From NCBI RefSeq assembly GCF_000003605.2, contig NW_003139137.1, forward strand, positions 1 through 53,745: DNA of 53,745 nucleotides, in the 5' to 3' direction. The translations under genes and the position numbers were made by a program. Below the pieces are notes generated by a model. The model was given only the letters and a program-made list of their open reading frames with translations. It was not told where the DNA came from and did not search any database. The DNA comes from Saccoglossus kowalevskii. Its lineage: Eukaryota; Hemichordata; Enteropneusta; Harrimaniidae. Every line of letters starts with the position of its first letter. Within the stretch, counting starts at the first letter, position 1. Shown here in pieces: positions 22,501 to 34,841 of this stretch.

Positions 22501-22700
22501 CAGTGGCTCTGATATCTTGGGGGCATGAACTTAGTGGCCCTGACGTCTTTGGGGCATAAACTTAGTGGCCCTGACATTTTGGGGGTATTTAATTGGTGTC
22601 CCTGACATCTTGGGGGCATAAACTTAGTGGCCCTGACGTCTTGGGGGCATAAACTTAGTGGCTCTGACATCTTGGGGTCATAAACTTAGTGGCCCTGACA
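19501..22700. repeat. Cassette-rich domain 4 (beta then gamma)
   Basis: E monomers start at 19741, 20094, 20848 and 21541, all beta with gcacgcag; at 22287, with gcacttag; and at 22464, diverged. The beta part resembles 5.1-7.0 kb, with the ccctcacgccttgg marker near 20,604 and a variant near 21,297. The gamma part from about 21,870 resembles 33.5-34.5 kb and 44.8-45.8 kb. The change of subfamily lies within about 21,650-21,870. No gene is visible. Confidence 0.8.
22402..22537. repeat. Diverged sister cassette, copy 2
   Basis: Same 31-31-43-31 layout as 13601-13736, with ccctggcattctag as the first monomer start, cataaaagtag in the second and aaggggcatatggaag in the third. It differs from copy 1 at a few positions, such as gacaactt against gactactt. 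Confidence 0.88.
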
Positions 22701-23830
22701 TCTTGGGGGCATAAACTTAGTGGCCCTGACGTCTTGGGGGCATAAACTTAGTGGCCCTGACGTCTTGGGGGCATAGACTTAGTGGCCCTGACATCTTGGA
22801 GGCATAAACTTAGTGGCCCTGACATCTTGGGGGCATAAACTTAGTGGCCCGGACATCTTGGGGGCATAAACTTAGTGGCCCTGACATCTTGGGGGCATAA
22901 ACTTAGTGGCCCTGACATCTTGGGGGCATAAACTTAGTGGCCCTGACATCTTCGGGGCATAAACTTAGTGGCCCTGACATCTTGGGGGCATAAACTTAGT
23001 GGCCCTGACATATTGGGGGTATTTAATTGGTGGCCCTGACATCTTTGGGGCATAAACTTAGTGGACCTGACATCTTGGGGGCATAAACTTAGTGGCCCTG
23101 ACATATTGGGGGTATTTAATTGGTGGTCCTGACATCTTTGGGGCATAAACTTAGTGGACCTGACATCTTGGGGGCATAAACTTAGTGGCCCTGACATCTT
23201 GGGGGGCATAAACTTTGTGGCCTTGACATCTTGGGGGCATAAACTTAGTGTCCCTGACATCTTGTGGGTATTAAATTGGTGGCCCTGACATCTTGGGGGC
23301 ATAAACTTAGTGGCCCTGACGTCTTGGGGGCATAAACTTAGTGGCCCTGACATCTTGGAGGCATAAACTTAGTGGCCCTGACATCTTGGGGGCATCAACT
23401 TAGTGGCCCTGACATCTTGGGGGCATCAACTTAGTGGCCCTGACATCTTGGGGGCATAAACTTAGTGGCCCTGAAATCTTTGGGGCATAAACTTAGTGGA
23501 CCTGACATCTTGGGGGCATAAACTTAGTGGCCCTGACATCTTGGGGGCATAAACTTAGTGGTCCTGACATCTTGGGGGCATAAACTTAGTGGCCCTGACA
23601 TCTTGGAGGCATAAACTTAGTGGCCCTGACATCTTGGGGCATAAACTTAGTGGACCTGACATCTTGGGGGTTTAAACTTAGTGGCCCTGACATATTGGGG
23701 GCATAAACTTAGTGGCCTTGACATCTTGGGGGCATAAACTTAGTGTCCCTGACATCTTGTGGGTATTAAATTGGTGGCCCTGACATCTTGGGGGCATAAA
23801 CTTAGTGGCCCTGACGTCTTGGGGGCATAA
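22701..23830. repeat. Cassette-free domain between domains 4 and 5
   Basis: The domain is A-rich with the cgtc / catagac / gaggc series, ttcgggg and B-ctttgggg pairs. It holds the second copy of the 18150-18790 segment and, from 23,390, a series (two catcaac monomers, ctgaaatctttgg, gggggtttaaac) shared with 3,870-4,130. No gene is visible. Confidence 0.8.
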
Positions 23831-24408
23831 ACTTAGTGGCCCTGACATTTTGGGGGTATGTACTCAGTGGCCCTGACATCTTGGGGGCATAAGCATAGTG
23901 GCCCTGACAACTTAATGGGCATTTGGGGGACATGCACGCAGTGACCCTGATATCTCAGGGGCATAAACTTAGTGGCCCTGACATCTTGGGAACATAAACT
24001 TAGTGGCCCTGACATCTTGGGGGCATAAACTTAGTGGCCCTGACAACTAGGGGGCATAAACTTAGTGACCCTGACGTCTTGGGGCCATAGACTTAGTGGC
24101 CCTGACATTTTGGGGTATTTAATTGATGGCCCTGACATCTTGGGGGCATAAACTTAGTGGCCCTGACGTCTTGGGGGCATAAACTTAGTGGCCCTGACGT
24201 CTTGGGGGCATAAAATTAGTGGCCCTGACATTTTGGGGGTATTTAATTGGTGGCCCTGACAACTGGGGGGCATAAACTTAGTGGCCCCGACGTCCTGGGG
24301 GCATAAACTTAGTGGCCCTGACATCTTTGGGGCATGAACTTAGTGGTCCTGACATCTTGGGGGCATAAACTTAGTGGCCCTGACATCATGGGGGCATAAA
24401 CATAGTGG

Positions 24409-24528
24409 CCCTGACATCTTGGGGCATAAACTTAGTGGCCCTGACATCTTGGGGCATAAACTTAGTGGCCCTGACATCTTGGGGCATAAACTTAGTGGCC
24501 CTGACATCTTGGGGCATAAACTTAGTGG
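24409..24528. repeat. Run of four 30-bp monomers, second copy
   Basis: Four identical monomers with four G each, starting at 24409, 24439, 24469 and 24499. The run corresponds to 3565-3684 at an offset of 20,844 bp and to 28730-28849 at an offset of 4,321 bp. Here the last monomer is cataaactt, not catacactt. Confidence 0.92.
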
Positions 24529-25313
24529 CCCTGACATCTTGGGGGTATGTACTCAGTGGCCCTGACATCTTGGGGGCATAAGCATAGTGGCCCTGACAAC
24601 TTAATGGGCATTTGGGGGACATGCACGCAGTGACCCTGATATCTCAGGGGCATAAACTTAGTGGCCCTGACATCTTGGGAACATAAACTTAGTGGCACTG
24701 ACATCTTGGGGGCATAAACGTAGTGGCCCTGACATCTTGGGGGCATAAACTTTGTGGCCCTGACATCTTGGGGGCATAAACTTAGTGGCCCTGACGTCTT
24801 GGGGGCATAAACTTAGTGGCCCTTACATCTAGGGGGCATAGACTTAGTGGCCCTGACATCTTGGGGCATAAACTTAGTGGCCTGACATCTTGGGGGCATA
24901 AACTTAGTGGACCTGACATCTTGGGGGCATAAACTTAGTGGCCCTGACATCTTGGGGGCATAAACTTAGTGGCCCTGACATCTTGGAGGCATAAACATAG
25001 TGGCTTTGACATCTTGGGGGCATAAATTTAGTGTACCTGACATCTTGGGCGCATAAACTTAGTGGCCCTGACATCTTGGGGGCATAAACTTAGTGGCCCA
25101 GACATCTTGGAGGCATAAACTTAGTGGCTCTGACATCTTGGGGGCATAAACTTAGTGGCCCTGACATATTGGGGGCATAAACTTAGTGGCTCTGACATCT
25201 TGGGGGCATAAACTTAGTGGCCCTGACATCTTGGGGGTATTAAATTGGTGGGCCTGACATCTTGGGGGCATAAACTTAGTGGCCCTGACGTCTTGGGGGC
25301 ACAAACTTAGTTT

Positions 25314-25344
25314 CCCTTACATCTTGGGGACATGCACTCAGTGA
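25314..25344. repeat. Hybrid 31-bp monomer: A left half, E right half
   Basis: The monomer reads cccttacatctt and then ggggacatgcactcagtga. The left part is of ordinary type and the right part is that of an E monomer, but the 12-bp insert is absent. It is followed by a normal F hairpin monomer. The same hybrid recurs at 26561-26591, 29634-29664 and 31893-31923, carried by the higher-order repeats. It is what a crossover at the G-run between an A-type and an E monomer would leave. Confidence 0.85.
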
Positions 25345-25776
25345 CCCTGATATCTCAGGGGCATAAACTTAGTGGCCCTGACATCTCGGGGCATAAACTT
25401 AGTGGCCTGACATCTTGGGGGCATAAACTTAGTGGACCTGACATCTTGGAGGCATAAACTTAGTGGCCCTGACATCTTGGGGGCATAAACTTAGTGGCCC
25501 TGACATCTTGGGGGCATAAACTTAGTGGCCCTGACATATTGGGGGCATAAACTTAGTGGCCCTGACATCTTGGGGGCATAAACTTAGTGGCCCTGACATC
25601 TTGGGGGTATTAAATCGGTGGCTCTGACATCTTGGGGGCATAAACTTAGTGGCCCTGATGTCTTGGGGGCATAAATTTAGTGGCCCTGACATTTTCGGGG
25701 TATTTAGTTGGTGGCCCTGACATCTTGGGGGCATAAACGTAGTGGCCCTGACGTCTTGGGGGCATACACTTAGTGG

Positions 25777-25912
25777 CCCTGACATTTTGGGGGTATGTAC
25801 TCAGTGGCCCTGACATCTTGGGGGCATAAGCATAGTGGCCCTGACAACTTAATGGGCATTTGGGGGACATGCACGCAGTGACCCTGATATCTCAGGGGCA
25901 TAAACTTAGTGG
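25777..25912. repeat. Representative 136-bp C-D-E-F cassette
   Basis: C at 25777 (attttgggggtatgtactc), D at 25808 (gcataagcatag), E at 25839-25881 (43 bp) and F at 25882-25912 (ccctgatatctcaggggc). Most of the E monomers I located sit in this order, although D is sometimes doubled and C sometimes missing. The E insert is 12 bp, aatgggcatttg, and resembles the neighbouring ttgggggcat, so it probably arose by partial duplication of the monomer centre. Confidence 0.87.
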
Positions 25913-27564
25913 CCCTGACATCTTGGGAACATAAACTTAGTGGCACTGACATCTTGGGGGCATAAACGTAGTGGCCCTGACATCTTGGGGGCATAAACTT
26001 TGTGGCCCTGACATCTTGGGGGCATAAACTTAGTGGCCCTGACGTCTTGGGGGCATAAACTTAGTGGCCCTTACATCTTGGGGGCATAGACTTAGTGGCC
26101 CTGACATCTTGGGGCATAAACTTAGTGGCCTGACATCTTGGGGGCATAAACTTAGTGGACCTGACATCTTGGGGGCATAAACTTAGTGGCCCTGACATCT
26201 TGGGGGCATAAACTTAGTGGCCCTGACATCTTGGAGGCATAAACATAGTGGCTTTGACATCTTGGGGGCATAAATTTAGTGGACCTGACATCTTGGGCGC
26301 ATAAACTTAGTGGCCCTGACATCTTGGGGGCATAAACTTAGTGGCCCAGACATCTTGGAGGCATAAACTTAGTGGCTCTGACATCTTGGGGGCATAAACT
26401 TAGTGGCCCTGACATATTGGGGCATAAACTTAGTGGCTCTGACATCTTGGGGGCATAAACTTAGTGGCCCTGACATCTTGGGGGTATTAAATTGGTGGCC
26501 CTGACATCTTGGGGGCATAAACTTAGTGGCCCTGACGTATTGGGGGCACAAACTTAGTTTCCCTTACATCTTGGGGACATGCACTCAGTGACCCTGATAT
26601 CTCAGGGGCATAAACTTAGTGGCCCTGACATCTCGGGGCATAAACTTAGTGGCCTGACATCTTGGGGGCATAAACGTAGTGGACCTGACATCTTGGAAGC
26701 ATAAACTTAGTGGCCCTGACATCTTGGGGGCATAAACTTAGTGGCCCTGACATCTTGGGGGCATAAACTTAGTGGCCCTGACATATTGGGGGCATAAACT
26801 TAGTGGCCCTGACATCTTGGGGGCATAAACTTAGTGGCCCTGACATCTTGGGGGTATTAAATCGGTGGCTCTGACATCTTGGGGGCATAAACTTAGTGGC
26901 CCTGATGTCTTGGGGGCATAAATTTAGTGGCCCTGACATTTTCGGGGTATTTAATTGGTGGCCCTGACATCTTGGGGGCATAAACGTAGTGGCCCTGACG
27001 TCTTGGGGGCATACACTTAGTGGCCCTGACATTTTGGGGGTATGTACTCAGTGGCCCTGACATCTTGGGAGTATAAGCATAGTGGCCCTCACATCTTAAT
27101 GTGCATTTGGGGGACATGCACTCAGTGACCCTTATATCTCAGGGGCATTAACTTAGTGGCTCTGACATATTGGGGCATAAACTTAGTGGCCCTGACATCT
27201 TGGGGGCATAAACTTAGTGGCCCTGACATCTTGGAGGCATAAACTTAGTGGCCCTGACATCTTGGGGGCATAAACTTAGTGCCCCTGACATCTTGGGGGC
27301 ATAAACTTTGTGGACCTGATATCTTTGGGGCATAAACTTAGTGGACCTGACATCTTGGGGGCATAAACTTAGTGGCTCTGACATCTTGGGGTCATAAACT
27401 TAGTGGCCCTGACATCTTGGGGGCATAAACTTAGTGGCCCTGACATCTTGGAGGCATAAACTTAGTGGCCCTGACATCTTGGGGGCATAAACTTAGTGCC
27501 CCTGACATCTTGGGGCATAAACTTAGTGGCCCTGACATCTTGGGGGCATAAACTTAGTGGCCCT

Positions 27565-29036
27565 GACATCTTTGGGGCATAAACTTAGCGGCCCTGACAT
27601 CTTGGGTGCATAAACTTAGTGGCCCTGATATCTTTGGGGCATAAACTTAGTGGACCTGATATCTTTGGGGCATAAACTTAGTGGACCTGACATCTTGGGG
27701 GCATAAACTTAGTGGCCCTGACATCTTGGGGGTATGTACTCAGTGGCCCTGACATCTTGGGAGCATAAGCATAGTGGCCCTCGCAACATAATGTGCATTT
27801 GGGGGACATGCACTCAGTGACCCTGATATCTCAGGGGCATAAACTTAGTGGCCCTGACATCTTGAGGGCATAAACCTAGTGGCCCTGACATCTTGGGGGC
27901 ATAATCTTAGTGGCCCTGACATATTGGGGGCATAAACGTAGTGGCCCTGATATCCCAGGGGCATTAACTTAGTGGCTCTGACATATTGGGGCATAAACTT
28001 AGTGGCCCTGACATCTTGGGGGCATAAACTTAGTGGCCCTGACATCTTGGAGGCATAAACTTAGTGGCCCTGACATCTTGGGGGCATGAACTTAGTGGCC
28101 CTGACATCTTGGGGGCATAAACTTAGTGGCCCTGACGTCTTGGGGGCATAAACTTAGTGGCCCTGACATTTTGGGGGTATGTACTCAGTGGCCCTGACAT
28201 CTTGGGGGCATAAGCATAGTGGCCCTGACAACTTAATGGGCATTTGGGGGACATGCACGCAGTGACCCTGATATCTCAGGGGCATAAACTTAGTGGCCCT
28301 GACATCTTGGGAACATAAACTTAGTGGCCCTGACATCTTGGGGGCATAAACTTAGTGGCCCTGACATCTAGGGGGCATAAACTTAGTGACCCTGACGTCT
28401 TGGGGCCATAGACTTAGTGGCCCTGACATTTTGGGGTATTTAATTGATGGCCCTGACATCTTGGGGGCATAAACTTAGTGGCCCTGACGTCTTGGGGGCA
28501 TAAACTTAGTGGCCCTGACGTCTTGGGGGCATAAAATTAGTGGCCCTGACATTTTGGGGGTATTTAATTGGTGGCCCTGACAACTTGGGGGCATAAACTT
28601 AGTGGCCCTGACGTCCTGGGGGCATAAACTTAGTGGCCCTGACATCTTTGGGGCATGAACTTAGTGGTCCTGACATCTTGGGGGCATAAACTTAGTGGCC
28701 CTGACATCTTGGGGGCATAAACATAGTGGCCCTGACATCTTGGGGCATAAACTTAGTGGCCCTGACATCTTGGGGCATAAACTTAGTGGCCCTGACATCT
28801 TGGGGCATAAACTTAGTGGCCCTGACATCTTGGGGCATACACTTAGTGGCCCTGAAATCTTGGGGGTATGTACTCAGTGGCCCTGACATCTTGGGGGCAT
28901 AAGCATAGTGGCCCTGACAACTTAATGGGCATTTGGGGGACATGCACGCAGTGACCCTGATATCTCAGGGGCATAAACTTAGTGGCCCTGACATCTTGGG
29001 AACATAAACTTAGTGGCACTGACATCTTGGGGGCAT
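27565..29036. repeat. Second copy of the 2400-3871 segment
   Basis: Collinear with 2400-3871 at 25,165 bp, including E monomers at 27778 and 28223 and the run of four 30-bp monomers at 28730-28849. Beyond 29036 this copy continues with cataaacgtag, like 24.7 kb, while the first copy continues with catcaac. Confidence 0.85.
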
Positions 29037-30218
29037 AAACGTAGTGGCCCTGACATCTTGGGGGCATAAACTTTGTGGCCCTGACATCTTGGGGGCATAA
29101 ACTTAGTGGCCCTGACGTCTTGCGGGCATAAACTTAGTGGCCCTTACATCTTGGGGGCATAAACTTAGTGGCCCTGACATCTTGGGGCATAAACTTAGTG
29201 GCCTGACATCTTGGGGGCATAAACTTAGTGGACCTGACATCTTGGGGGCATAAACTTAGTGGCCCTGACATCTTGGGGGCATAAACTTAGTGGCCCTGAC
29301 ATCTTGGAGGCATAAACATAGTGGCTTTGACATCTTGGGGGCATAAATTTAGTGGACCTGACATCTTGGGCGCATAAACTTAGTGGCCCTGACATCTTGG
29401 GGGCATAAACTTAGTGGCCCTGATATCTTGGAGGCATAAACTTAGTGGCTCTGACATCTTGGGGGCATAAACTTAGTGGCCCTGACATATTGGGGGCATA
29501 AACTTAGTGGCTCTGACATCTTGGGGGCATAAACTTAGTGGCCCTGACATCTTGGGGGTATTAAATTGGTGGCCCTGACATCTTGGGGCATAAACTTAGT
29601 GGCCCTGACGTCTTGGGGGCATAAACTTAGTGGCCCTTACATCTTGGGGACATGCACTCAGTGACCCTGATATCTCAGGGGCATAAACTTAGTGGCCCTG
29701 ACATCTCGGGGGCATAAACTTAGTGGCCTGACATCTTGGGGGCATAAACTTAGTGGACCTGACATCTTGGAGGCATAAACTTAGTGGCCCTGACATCTTG
29801 GGGGCATAAACTTAGTGGCCCTGACATCTTGGGGGCATAAACTTAGTGGCCCTGACATATTGGGGGCATAAACTTAGTGGCCCTGACATCTTGGGGGCAT
29901 AAACTTAGTGGCCCTGACATCTTGGGGGTATTAAATCGGTGGCTCTGACATCTTGGGGGCATAAACTTAGTGGCCCTGATGTCTTGGGGGCATAAACTTA
30001 GTGGCCCTGACATTTTCGGGGTATTTAATTGGTGGCCCTGACATCTTGGGGGCATAAACGTAGTGGCCCTGACGTCTTGGGGGCATACACTTAGTGGCCC
30101 TGACATTTTGGGGGTATGTACTCAGTGGCCCTGACATCTTGGGAGCATAAGCATAGTGGCCCTCACATCTTAATGTGCATTTGGGGGACATGCACTCAGT
30201 GACCCTTATATCTCAGGG
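27961..30218. repeat. 2,258-bp higher-order unit, copy 1
   Basis: The unit begins at gcattaacttagtggctc and runs to the same motif at 30219. Constant offsets of 2,258 to 2,259 bp are seen at the E monomers (28223/30481, 28912/31170, 30160/32419) and at the 30-bp runs (28730/30988). The one-base change of offset is a lost G near 29,581 in copy 1. Confidence 0.88.
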
Positions 30219-32478
30219 GCATTAACTTAGTGGCTCTGACATATTGGGGCATAAACTTAGTGGCCCTGACATCTTGGGGGCATAAACTTAGTGGCCCTGA
30301 CATCTTGGAGGCATAAACTTAGTGGTCCTGACATCTTGGGGGCATGAACTTAGTGGCCCTGACATCTTGGGGGCATAAACTTAGTGGCCCTGACGTCTTG
30401 GGGGCATAAACTTAGTGGCCCTGACATTTTGGGGGTATGTACTCAGTGGCCCTGACATCTTGGGGGCATAAGCATAGTGGCCCTGACAACTTAATGGGCA
30501 TTTGGGGGACATGCACGCAGTGACCCTGATATCTCAGGGGCATAAACTTAGTGGCCCTGACATCTTGGGAACATAAACTTAGTGGCCCTGACATCTTGGG
30601 GGCATAAACTTAGTGGCCCTGACATCTAGGGGGCATAAACTTAGTGACCCTGACGTCTTGGGGCCATAGACTTAGTGGCCCTGACATTTTGGGGTATTTA
30701 ATTGATGGCCCTGACATCTTGGGGGCATAAACTTAGTGGCCCTGACGTCTTGGGGGCATAAACTTAGTGGCCCTGACGTCTTGGGGGCATAAAATTAGTG
30801 GCCCTGACATTTTGGGGGTATTTAATTGGTGGTCCTGACAACTTGGGGGCATAAACTTAGTGGCCCTGACGTCCTGGGGGCATAAAATTAGTGGCCCTGA
30901 CATCTTTGGGGCATGAACTTAGTGGTCCTGACATCTTGGGGGCATAAACTTAGTGGCCCTGACATCTTGGGGGCATAAACATAGTGGCCCTGACATCTTG
31001 GGGCTTAAACTTAGTGGCCCTGACATCTTGGGGCATAAACTTAGTGGCCCTGACATCTTGGGGCATAAACTTAGTGGCCCTGACATCTTGGGGCATAAAC
31101 TTAGTGGCCCTGACATCTTGGGGGTATGTACTCAGAGGCCCTGACATCTTGGGGGCATAAGCATAGTGGCCCTGACAACTTAATGGGCATTTGGGGGACA
31201 TGCACGCAGTGACCCTGATATCTCAGGGGCATAAACTTAGTGGCCCTGACATCTTGGGAACATAAACTTAGTGGCACTGACATCTTGGGGGCATAAACGT
31301 AGTGGCCCTGACATCTTGGGGGCATAAACTTTGTGGCCCTGACATCTTGGGGGCATAAACTTAGTGGCCCTGACGTCTTGGGGGCATAAACTTAGTGGCC
31401 CTTACATCTTGGGGGCATAAACTTAGTGGCCATGACATCTTGGGGCATAAACTTAGTGGCCTGACATCTTGGGGGCATAAACTTAGTGGACCTGACATCT
31501 TGGGGGCATAAACTTAGTGGCCCTGACATCTTGGGGGCATAAACTTAGTGGCCCTGACATCTTGGAGGCATAAACATAGTGGCTTTGACATCTTGGGGGC
31601 ATAAATTTAGTGGACCTGACATCTTGGGCGCATAAACTTAGTGGCCCTGACATCTTGGGGGCATAAACTTAGTGGCCCTGACATCTTGGAGGCATAAACT
31701 TAGTGGCTCTGACATCTTGGGGGCATAAACTTAGTGGCCCTGACATATTGGGGGCATAAACTTAGTGGCTCTGACATCTTGGGGGCATAAACTTAGTGGC
31801 CCTGACATCTTGGGGGTATTAAATTGGTGGCCCTGACATCTTGGGGGTATAAACTTAGTGGCCCTGACGTCTTGGGGGCATAAACTTAGTGGCCCTTACA
31901 TCTTGGGGACATGCACTCAGTGACCCTGATATCTCAGGGGCATAAACTTAGTGGCCCTGACATCTCGGGGGCATAAACTTAGTGGCCTGACATCTTGGGG
32001 GCATAAACTTAGTGGACCTGACATCTTGGAGGCATAAACTTAGTGGCCCTGACATCTTGGGGGCATAAACTTAGTGGCCCTGACATCTTGGGGGCATAAA
32101 CTTAGTGGCCCTGACATATTGGGGGCATAAACTTAGTGGCCCTGACATCTTGGGGGCATAAACTTAGTGGCCCTGACATCTTGGGGGTATTAAATCGGTG
32201 GCTCTGACATCTTGGGGGCATAAACTTAGTGGCCCTGATGTCTTGGGGGCATAAACTTAGTGGCCCTGACATTTTCGGGGTATTTAATTGGTGGCCCTGA
32301 CATCTTGGGGGCATAAACGTAGTGGCCCTGACGTCTTGGGGGCATACACTTAGTGGCCCTGACATTTTGGGGGTATGTACTCAGTGGCCCTGACATCTTG
32401 GGAGCATAAGCATAGTGGCCCTCACATCTTAATGTGCATTTGGGGGACATGCACTCAGTGACCCTTATATCTCAGGGG
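30219..32478. repeat. 2,258-bp higher-order unit, copy 2
   Basis: The monomer order is the same as in copy 1 with scattered substitutions, such as gggcttaaac in the first 30-bp monomer (30988-31107) and gtggccatgac near 31,430. The end differs: at about 32,478 the array goes from ctcaggggca into an ordinary taaactt monomer and the A-rich domain 32479-33390. Confidence 0.87.
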
Positions 32479-33390
32479 CATAAACTTAGTGGCTCTGACA
32501 TCTTGGGGGCATAAAGTTAGTGGCCCTGACATCTTGGGGGCATAAACTTAGTGGCCCTGACATATTGGGGGCATAAACTTAGTGGCTCTGACATCTTGGG
32601 GGCATAAACTTAGTGGCCCTGACATCTTGGGGGTATTAAATTGGTGGCCCTGACATCTTGGGGGCATAAACTTAGTGGCCCTGACATCTTGGGGGCATAA
32701 ACTTAGTGGCCCTGACATCTTGGGGACATAAACTCAGTGGCCGTGACATCTTGCGGGCATAAACTTAGTGGCCCTGATATCTTTGGGGCATAAACTTAGT
32801 GGACCTGACATCTTGGGGCATAAACTTAGTGGATCTGACATCTTGGGGGCATAAACTTAATGGCCCTGACATATTGGGGGCATAAACTTAGTGGCCTTGA
32901 CATCTTGGGGGCATAAACTTAGTGTCCCTGACATCTTGTGGGTATTAAATTGGTGGCCCTGACATCTTGGGGGCATAAACTTAGTGGCCCTGACGTCTTG
33001 GGGGCATAAACTTAGTGGCCGTGACATCTTGGAGGCATAAACTTAGTGGCCCTGACATCTTGGGGGCATCAACTTAGTGGCCCTGACATCTTGGGGGCAT
33101 AAATTTAGTGGCCCTGACATCTTGGGGGCATAAACTTAGTGGCCCTGACATCTTGGGGGCATAAACTTAGTGGCCCTGACATCTTGGGGGCATAAACTTA
33201 GTGGCCCTGAAATCTTCGGGGCATAAACTTAGTGGACCTGACATCTTGGGGGCATAAACTTAGTGGCCCTGACATCTTGGGGGCATAAACTTAGTGGCCC
33301 TGACATCTTGGGGGCATAAACTTAGTGGCCCTGACATCTTGGAGGCATAAACTTAGTGGCCCTGACATCCTGGGGGCATAAACTTAGTGG
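32479..33390. repeat. Short cassette-free domain
   Basis: Consensus monomers with ctttgggg, gtggatctg, the ccttgac / gtgtccc / cttgtgggtatt trio, a gtgacatc monomer and ctgaaatcttcgg. The part 32711-33369 matches 42438-43096 at an offset of 9,727 bp, sharing cttgcgggc and ggccgtgacatcttggagg. No gene is visible. Confidence 0.82.
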
Positions 33391-34841
33391 CCCTGACAAC
33401 TTAATGGGCATTTGGGGGACATGCACTCAGTGACCCTGATATCTCAGGGGCATAAGCTTAGTGGCCCTGACATCTTGGGGCATAAACTTAGTGGCTCTGA
33501 CATCTTGGGGTCATAAACTTAGTAGCCCTGACATCTTGGGGGCATTAACTTAGTGGCCCTGACATCTTGGGAGCATAAGCATAGTGGCCCTGACATCTTG
33601 GGGGCATAAGCATAGTGGCCCTGACAACTTAATGGGCATTTGGGGGACATGCACTCAGTGACCCTGATATCTCAGGGGCATAAACTTAGTGGCCCTGACA
33701 TCTTGGGGGCATAAACTTAGTGGCTCTGACATCTTGGGGTCATAAACTTAGTAGGCCTGACATCTTGGGGGCATTAACTTAGTGGCCCTGACATCTTGGG
33801 GGCATAAACTTAGTGGCCCTGACATCTTAGGGGCATAAACTTAGTGGCCCTGACATCTTGGGGGTATTTAATTGGTGGCCCTGACATCTTGGGAGCATAA
33901 CCTTAGTGGCCCTGACGTCTTGGGGGCATAGACTTAGTGGCCCTTACATCTTGGGGGCATAAACTTAGTGGCCCTGACGTCTTGTGGGCATAAATTTAGT
34001 GGCCCTGACATGTTGGGGGTATTTAATTGGTGGCCCTGACATCTTGGGAGCATAAACTTAATGGCCCTGGCGTCTTGGGGGCATAAACATAGTGGCCCTG
34101 ACATTTTGGGGGTATGTACTCAGTGGCCCTGACATCTTGGGGGCATAAGCATAGTGGCCCTGACAACTTAATGGGCATTTGGGGGACATGCACTTAGTGA
34201 CCCTGATATCTCAGGGGCATAAACTTAGTGGCCCCGACATATTGGGGGCATAAACTTAGTGGCCCTGACATTCTAGTGTTATGTATTCAGTGGCCCTAGC
34301 ATCTTGGGGGCATAAAAGTAGTGGCCCTGACAACTTAAGGGGCATATGGAAGACATGCACTCAGTGGCTCTGATATCTTGGGGGCATGAACTAAGTGGCC
34401 CTGACGTCTTTGGGGCATAAACTTAGTGGCCCTGACATTTTGGGGGTATTTAATTGGTGTCCCTGACATCTTGGGGGCATAAACTCAGTGGCCCTGACGT
34501 CTTGGGGGCATAAACTTAGTGGCTCTGACATTTTGGGGTCATAAACTTAGTGGCCCTGACAACTTAATGGGCATTTGGGGGACATGCACTCAGTGACCCT
34601 GATATCTCAGGGGCATAAACTTAGTGGCCCTGACATCTTGGGGGCATAAACTTAGTGGCTCTGACATCTTGGGGTCATAAACTTAGTGTCCCTGACATAT
34701 TGGGGGCATAAACTTAGTGACCCTGACATCTTGGGGGCATAAACTTAGTGGCCCTGACATCTTGGAGGCATAAACTTAGTGGCCCTGACATCTTGGGGGC
34801 ATAAACTTAGTGGTCCTGACATCTTGGGGGCATAAACTTAG
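33391..34841. repeat. 1.45-kb segment duplicated 11,278 bp downstream
   Basis: Aligned with 44668-46119 at 11,277 to 11,278 bp; the one-base change comes from a four-G monomer near 33,475. All E monomers, including the diverged one (34325/45603), correspond. Differences are few, such as gtaggcctg against gtagccctg and ccctgatatctc against ccctgatatatc. A shorter related copy lies at about 21,870-22,680. Confidence 0.87.
34263..34398. repeat. Diverged sister cassette, copy 3
   Basis: Same 31-31-43-31 layout and diagnostic bases as copy 1. The fourth monomer here reads gcatgaactaagtgg. It is part of the segment duplicated at 44668-46119. Confidence 0.88.

Larger units (their letters stand above)
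24529..27023. repeat. 1,247-bp higher-order tandem pair
   Basis: Copy 1 (24529-25776) and copy 2 (25777-27023) share the same monomer order: C, D, E (beta), F, gggaacataaac, gtggcactgac, and onward to cataaacatagtggctttg, the hybrid cccttacatcttggggac monomer, aatcggtgg and attttcgggg. One 30-bp monomer in copy 2 (catattggggc near 26,415) accounts for the 1,248 versus 1,247 spacing. After copy 2 the array switches to an alpha cassette. Confidence 0.87.
23831..32478. repeat. Large composite higher-order repeat domain
   Basis: The domain is built from two modules. One is a beta cassette (E at 23902, 24591, 25839, 28223, 28912, 30481, 31170). The other is an alpha cassette (E at 27086, 27778, 30160, 32419) preceded by aatcggtgg and attttcgggg. 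Within it lie a 1,247-bp tandem pair and a 2,258-bp tandem pair; 24.4-25.8 kb and 28.7-30.1 kb correspond at 4,321 bp. This is the most regularly organised stretch of the window. No gene is visible. Confidence 0.85.
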
